NCBI GenBank assembly: GCA_937998305.1 | Contig: CALLDL010000128.1 | Location: 1 to 45,940 of the forward strand | DNA: 45,940 nt | Direction: 5' to 3' | DNA from: an uncultured Desulfobacterales bacterium | GTDB lineage: Bacteria > Desulfobacterota > Desulfobacteria > Desulfobacterales > UBA11574 | Part shown: piece after piece, positions 42,723-45,940 of the stretch | Numbering within the stretch: the first letter of the stretch is position 1 | Layout: each line of letters opens with the position of its first letter | Position numbers and translations under genes: made by a program | Notes under the pieces: generated by a model | Seen by the model: the letters and a program-made list of their open reading frames with translations, nothing else | Told to the model about the DNA's origin: nothing | Databases searched by the model: none

Positions 42723-42887
42723 TCAAGGATTTAAGGGGTTGTTTTCTAAAGACTTTATCAGCGCCTTTAACATTCTTTCGATTTCTGCGATGTCTCTTTT
42801 TAGTGTGCCCAATTCACCTTTATCAATTAAATCTAAATCCCCTGCTAATAATATCTGGGTTACTTTCTTTGAATATTTTTTTGCTTT
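42723..42887 (-). pseudogene. Fragment of a four-helix-bundle (S23/IVS) protein gene
   Basis: A 54-codon open segment ends with TGA at 42723. It reads ...LLAGDLDLIDKGELGTLKRD then IAEIERMLKALIKSLENNPL NP, which is the C-terminal end of the four-helix-bundle proteins first seen in 23S rRNA intervening sequences. A TAA precedes it in frame and there is no start or N-terminal half, so it is a remnant. The surrounding bases repeat AGTCAAGGATT-like words, a mark of a decayed insertion. Confidence 0.6.
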
Positions 42888-42965
42888 TTACTTGAATCCT
42901 TGACTCCTGGTACCCTTTGGGATCACAACTGTTCAATTGGAGATGATTCACTTATTTTACCCTAA

Positions 42966-42994
42966 AATTAACTACAACTAATCAGGAGATGATC
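42966..42994 (+). repeat. 29-bp perfect inverted repeat, left copy (flanks the thi unit)
   Basis: The sequence starting AATTAACTACAACTAATCAG is the exact reverse complement of 45776-45804 over 29 bp. It lies 27 bp beyond the stop codon of the NRAMP-like gene. No target-site duplication is evident outside the pair. Confidence 0.85.
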
Positions 42995-42995
42995 T

Positions 42996-43017
42996 AAAAA
43001 TCGTTACACGATTTTAT
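42996..43017 (-). terminator. Palindrome and likely terminator after the NRAMP-like gene
   Basis: AAAATCG-TTACA-CGATTTT with flanking A/T runs, directly after the transporter stop at 43022. On the minus strand the stem leads into TTTTT. The same palindrome ends repeat family B at 34726-34748 and 40281-40303. The stem is AT-rich and only moderately stable. Confidence 0.5.
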
Positions 43018-43021
43018 CCGA

Positions 43022-44269
43022 TTATCCAGACCAGATGCCGGTTTTGGTCAAAATGAAGCGTACGGCCAAAAGCGTGGTGATAAACAGGGCTGCGCCCCCG
43101 AGTAGATTGAGCAACCATCCGTTTCGATGCTCTTTGGCCCAGCTTTTCTGATTGAGCAAGAAAAGCAGAATAAAGACCACTAAGGGCGTACCGCAAAGTC
43201 CGAGGGCCAGCATGACCACCAGTAAGATCAAGAAACTGCCCTTTACCAACGGGCCGACAAGGCTAATGAGACATCCCAGTAAAACAACAACTTTGAATCG
43301 AGTATCGCGAACGCTGATTTCCCATTTCATTTTATCGGCGATGAAATAACCGGCAGCCAGATAGGTTGGCGTGATCGTCGAGAACACTGCAGCCCAGAAC
43401 CCACCGAGAAAAACCCCATGGGCATAAACACCTAAAACCGGTTTAAGCGGTCTGGCCAGATCAAAGGCTGTTCTAACTTCGATGCCATGAGGGTGCAGAA
43501 CCGCGGCTGCTGCTACGAAAATAGTGACACTGTAAATACCGAAGGCGATGAACATAGACAGAAATGTGTCAGTCCAAGCCAGACCTATATCGTCTGTTCC
43601 CCAGTTTCGGGCGTTTACATTATAAGTATGCATGGCGATGATGGTAATGTGAACGGCGCCACCCATAATTCCGGCCATCATCAATGCTTCTCGTGAACCA
43701 CCGATAAATGTTGGAATAAGTCCTCTGGCCATTCCGCTCAGGTCCGGTTTTATCATTATTACAGTAACAATGAAGCAGCCCACCACAATGGACACAAGGA
43801 CTTTACAGACGCTTTCCACCCAACGGTATCCACCTACGCCAACAAGCAAAAAGATAAGAACCGCATATACCAGGGACCACCAGGGTGTGGACACGCCCGT
43901 GACAAAACCGGTGGTGGCCACAAGGGCCTTCATCAAAACGGCGGCTGCCAGCCATGTCGCCAAGAGTGCATCGATCATCAAAATCCAGGCCCAAACATTG
44001 CCCCAGCTTTCCTCCACCAGGGCAATAATCCCTTTTCCACCGATTATTCCTACTTTGGCTGCCATGAATTGAACCACAAAAGCCAGAAGGGCGCTTAAAA
44101 GCACCACCCATAACAACTGGTATCCGTAATGAGCGCCGGCAATGGATACACTGGCCATGGTGGCCGGTCCACAGGCTACCGCGCTAATAATCCAAGCGGG
44201 TCCCATCTGGCGGAAAAATCGACCAAGGGATGAACTGTTACGGTGAGTTGAGCTGTTATTGAATTGCAT
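43022..44269 (-). CDS. NRAMP-fold transporter lacking the metal-binding motifs; TPP-riboswitch-linked
   Basis: 415 residues with about 11 membrane segments. It aligns without gaps to MntH around TM1 (MGPA...GYQLLWVV), which fixes the family. The metal-ligand motif DPGN in TM1 is GPAT at 34-37, and MPH in TM6 (ATIMPH) is HIT at 207-209 (GGAVHIT). So the Asp, Asn and Met that coordinate Mn/Fe in canonical members are Gly, Thr and His. NRAMP-related families with altered motifs are known, for example Mg transporters. The gene starts 12 bp after thiD, in the same transcript behind a TPP riboswitch, which points to thiamine, HMP, thiazole or a related substrate. Substrate unproven. Confidence 0.82.
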   Translation of the reverse strand: MQFNNSSTHRNSSSLGRFFRQMGPAWIISAVACGPATMASVSIAGAHYGYQLLWVVLLSALLAFVVQFMAAKVGIIGGKGIIALVEESWGNVWAWILMIDALLATWLAAAVLMKALVATTGFVTGVSTPWWSLVYAVLIFLLVGVGGYRWVESVCKVLVSIVVGCFIVTVIMIKPDLSGMARGLIPTFIGGSREALMMAGIMGGAVHITIIAMHTYNVNARNWGTDDIGLAWTDTFLSMFIAFGIYSVTIFVAAAAVLHPHGIEVRTAFDLARPLKPVLGVYAHGVFLGGFWAAVFSTITPTYLAAGYFIADKMKWEISVRDTRFKVVVLLGCLISLVGPLVKGSFLILLVVMLALGLCGTPLVVFILLFLLNQKSWAKEHRNGWLLNLLGGAALFITTLLAVRFILTKTGIWSG

Positions 44270-44281
44270 AAATAAACCTCT

Positions 44282-45094
44282 TTAAAAAACTTGGTTTAAT
44301 TTTGCCTTGGCATATAAATCAAAAAAATGATGGGTGGGCCCATGGCCTTTTCCCATGGACAACGCATGTTCGATGGCGCCGGTGATGTATGCCTTGGCAA
44401 GGGTAACGGCTTCAAAAAAATTTTTGCCCAAAGCGATATTTGCCGCAATGGCCGAAGAAAATGTGCAGCCGGTGCCGTGGGTATTTTTTGTTTCCACCCA
44501 ACGGCTTTGAAGCCTCTTAAATTCCTGACCGTCGTAGATAATGTCAGTGGCGTGGTCTTCTTCAAGATGGCCCCCTTTGACGACCACCTTTTTTGCCCCA
44601 AGTTTTAGGATGTCAAGCGCAGCACTTTTCATATTATCGATGTTCTTTATTTTTCTGTCAATGAGCACTTGAGCTTCGTAAATGTTGGGTGTTATGACTT
44701 CCGCCAATGGAAAAAGATGTTGTATTAAGGCATCTTGGGCATCCTGATTCAGCAGACGATATCCGCTTTTGGAAATCATTACCGGATCGAGAACGATCGG
44801 TGGTGGCTTTACGGTTTTTAAAGCTTTTGCAATTGCCTGAATCAGCTCGATACTGGAGACCATTCCGATTTTTACGGCATGAATTTCAATATCGTCGAAA
44901 AGACAGGTGATCTGATCATGGACAATTTTGGGGTACATCTCCTGAATGTCATAAACTTTTTGAGTATTCTGGACGGTTACTGCAGTGACGGCACTCATGC
45001 CGAAAACGCCATGCGCCTGAAATGTTTTTAGATCAGCCTGGATTCCCGCACCGCCTGATGAATCCGAACCCGCAATGGTAAGGGCGACTCGCAT
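44282..45094 (-). CDS. thiD: Hydroxymethylpyrimidine/phosphomethylpyrimidine kinase
   Basis: 270 residues. N-terminus [20 protein letters not shown] and [20 protein letters not shown] is the ThiD signature. [12 protein letters not shown] and the anion-hole/catalytic segment [18 protein letters not shown] are intact. It phosphorylates HMP and HMP-phosphate for thiamine synthesis or salvage. AGGAGG precedes the ATG. First gene of a two-gene unit with the NRAMP-like transporter, about 540 bp downstream of the TPP riboswitch. No thiE or thiM fusion is present. Confidence 0.96.
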   Translation of the reverse strand: MRVALTIAGSDSSGGAGIQADLKTFQAHGVFGMSAVTAVTVQNTQKVYDIQEMYPKIVHDQITCLFDDIEIHAVKIGMVSSIELIQAIAKALKTVKPPPIVLDPVMISKSGYRLLNQDAQDALIQHLFPLAEVITPNIYEAQVLIDRKIKNIDNMKSAALDILKLGAKKVVVKGGHLEEDHATDIIYDGQEFKRLQSRWVETKNTHGTGCTFSSAIAANIALGKNFFEAVTLAKAYITGAIEHALSMGKGHGPTHHFFDLYAKAKLNQVF

Positions 45095-45634
45095 GAAAAA
45101 CCTCCTGACACGATTGAATCAAAAAAATTGTCACGAAAACATTTCAATATTTCGTGTGTTGTAATACCTTGGCCTTCGAACACATTACCGCTTCAGGTAT
45201 AATTAAATTTTTGCTGAAAGAACTCGTGGATAAGGGCTCGTAATGAAAGAACCGGCCCGGACTATTCATAAAGATCTCTGTTTTAACGAGAGGTTTAATC
45301 CATCAAGTTAAATCGCCTGTGGTTCTTTCAAAACGATCCCTAATCCACCCTGCCCGCTCGTGCCTTACGTGGCAGGCGGGTCAGCCAACTTCCAGTCAAA
45401 AATTTAATCACACCTGGAGCTCCTCTGAAGTCGGTTAGTTTCAGAGGACTAAACTATTACTATGCGTTTAATATGTTGAACCTCTTAATGAGGTTATATT
45501 TATAATAGAATGGCGCAATTTGAAACGACCAATTTAGGCTAAAGATAACTCTACTAAGGGCTCAATTTTAAATATCGATGGGAAATTGAAGAACGATGAA
45601 GAAAATGGTGTGGTAAAAAACGTTAGCAAGGTTC
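45095..45634. other. Long leader between the TPP riboswitch and thiD
   Basis: 540 bp without a gene on either strand. It holds several hairpins: GAAAGAACC (45244-45252) with GGTTCTTTC (45321-45329); CCCGC...GCGGG around 45353-45380; and TCCTCTGAA (45421-45429) with TTCAGAGGA (45440-45448). Such a long untranslated leader is unusual for a thi-box gene and may include a decayed gene or inserted palindromes. Confidence 0.5.
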
Positions 45635-45722
45635 TCCGATTTCCCTACGACAGTACTAACTGTATCAGGTTCAAAGGGTATGCTCTCAGTTCTGTGATAA
45701 AATCAGAACACCCCCAGCCGGA
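45635..45722 (-). promoter_or_regulatory. TPP (thi-box) riboswitch
   Basis: On the minus strand the conserved cores are present in order: GGGGGTG (P2), a GTTCTG/CAGAAC P3 hairpin, CTGAGAG, ATACCCTTTGAACCTGATAC, a CAGTTAGTACTG arm and CGTAGGGAAAT, enclosed by CCG/CGG of P1. CTGAGA binds the pyrimidine and the ACCTGAT/GTAGGG side binds the pyrophosphate of thiamine pyrophosphate. Just downstream (about 45628-45615) CTAACG and a T6 run can pair with GTTAG in the aptamer, which suggests control by transcription termination. It controls thiD and the NRAMP-like gene. Confidence 0.95.
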
Positions 45723-45775
45723 AATAAGTAATATATCTACCAGCCTGAATGAAAAATTGCAAGTTTAATATTAAG

Positions 45776-45804
45776 GATCATCTCCTGATTAGTTGTAGTT
45801 AATT
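45776..45804 (-). repeat. 29-bp perfect inverted repeat, right copy (flanks the thi unit)
   Basis: Exact reverse complement of 42966-42994. It lies about 55 bp upstream of the riboswitch, near or just before its promoter; a TATATT hexamer is present in between on the minus strand. Confidence 0.85.
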
Positions 45805-45838
45805 GAGGGGTCGGGGAGTTTTTCTAAATAGTCGCTCC

Positions 45839-45940
45839 ATGGATAATCTTTTTTTAAACCGCGTGAACTCGTGGCAAGGGTTCGTAAAGAAAGAACAGGA
45901 ATCAATCTTTGAAAAATCAATAGGTTTGCCATACAATCTT
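45839..45940 (+). CDS. Possible 5' end of an unknown gene (runs off the window)
   Basis: An ATG at 45839 opens 34 codons to the window end: MDNLFLNRVNSWQGFVKKEQ and so on. It reads like normal protein, but the nearest GGGGAG is about 20 bases upstream, so the start is unsure. No family recognised. Confidence 0.3.
   Translation, partial: MDNLFLNRVNSWQGFVKKEQESIFEKSIGLPYNL

Noticed and set aside
43022-44269. Ordinary Mn2+/Fe2+ importer MntH
   Set aside because: The family fold is right, but the ligand residues in TM1 and TM6 are replaced, and the gene sits under a TPP riboswitch with thiD instead of beside an MntR site.
1-45940. CRISPR array, tRNA or rRNA genes
   Set aside because: I found no regularly spaced direct repeats and no tRNA cloverleaf or rRNA core sequence. 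The repeats present are palindromic and irregularly placed.

Overview
The window reads as chromosomal DNA of an anaerobic, moderately AT-rich bacterium, most probably a Desulfobacterota (sulfate-reducer type, Desulfobacterales-like). The reasons are two tungsten/molybdenum aldehyde:ferredoxin oxidoreductase (AOR) family genes, one with its own MoaD-like partner, a long-form bacterial SRP RNA, the ftsH-folP-ybbR-coaX, pilU/pilT-divIVA-yggT and DUF4390-ntrY-ntrX neighbourhoods, and intergenic spaces full of imperfect palindromic repeats. Taxonomy is inferred from content only.

Layout: 1-1.1 kb, a phage-derived edge (truncated small gene, Mu GemA-like protein). 1.4-7.3 kb, a YbgC-type thioesterase, an exported M15/DUF882 peptidase, a SEC-C/DUF6398-like protein and the first AOR. 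7.3-9.4 kb, a small unknown protein and an alpha/beta hydrolase-TetR pair with a visible self-operator. 9.5-15.4 kb, a GC-rich thioredoxin reductase behind an inverted-repeat element, an HDOD protein, threonine aldolase, acetoacetyl-CoA synthetase and a Cys-rich exported protein. 15.5-18.7 kb, grpE-dnaK with a strong terminator, and the SRP RNA. 19-25.2 kb, tilS, ftsH, folP, a YbbR-domain protein and coaX. 25.2-29.4 kb (minus strand), yggT, divIVA, pilT, a pilU-like ATPase and a zinc-ribbon/receiver-like protein. 30-33.3 kb, proC, the second AOR and a MoaD/ThiS-like protein in one probable operon. 33.6-40.8 kb, ccdA, DUF4390, an NtrY-like kinase, an NtrX-like regulator with a degenerate GAFTGA motif, rsmD and coaD. 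40.9-45.9 kb (mostly minus strand), a small lipoprotein, a P-loop protein, a DUF2284 protein, a decayed four-helix-bundle gene, and a TPP-riboswitch-led thiD plus NRAMP-like transporter unit.

The most interesting locus is 42.97-45.80 kb. A textbook TPP (thi-box) riboswitch precedes thiD and a transporter of the NRAMP fold. That transporter has lost the conserved metal-ligand residues: DPGN in TM1 is GPAT, and MPH in TM6 is HIT. The whole unit is bracketed by a perfect 29-bp inverted repeat. This suggests a thiamine- or precursor-linked transporter rather than a Mn/Fe importer.

Other points of note are a 230-240 bp repeat present in inverted orientation just upstream of both AOR transcription units, a proC-AOR-MoaD operon, a TetR promoter with its operator exactly in the -35/-10 spacer and a predicted leaderless start, and absence of the diadenylate cyclase gene that usually sits beside ybbR. 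I see no rRNA, tRNA, CRISPR array or intact transposase.
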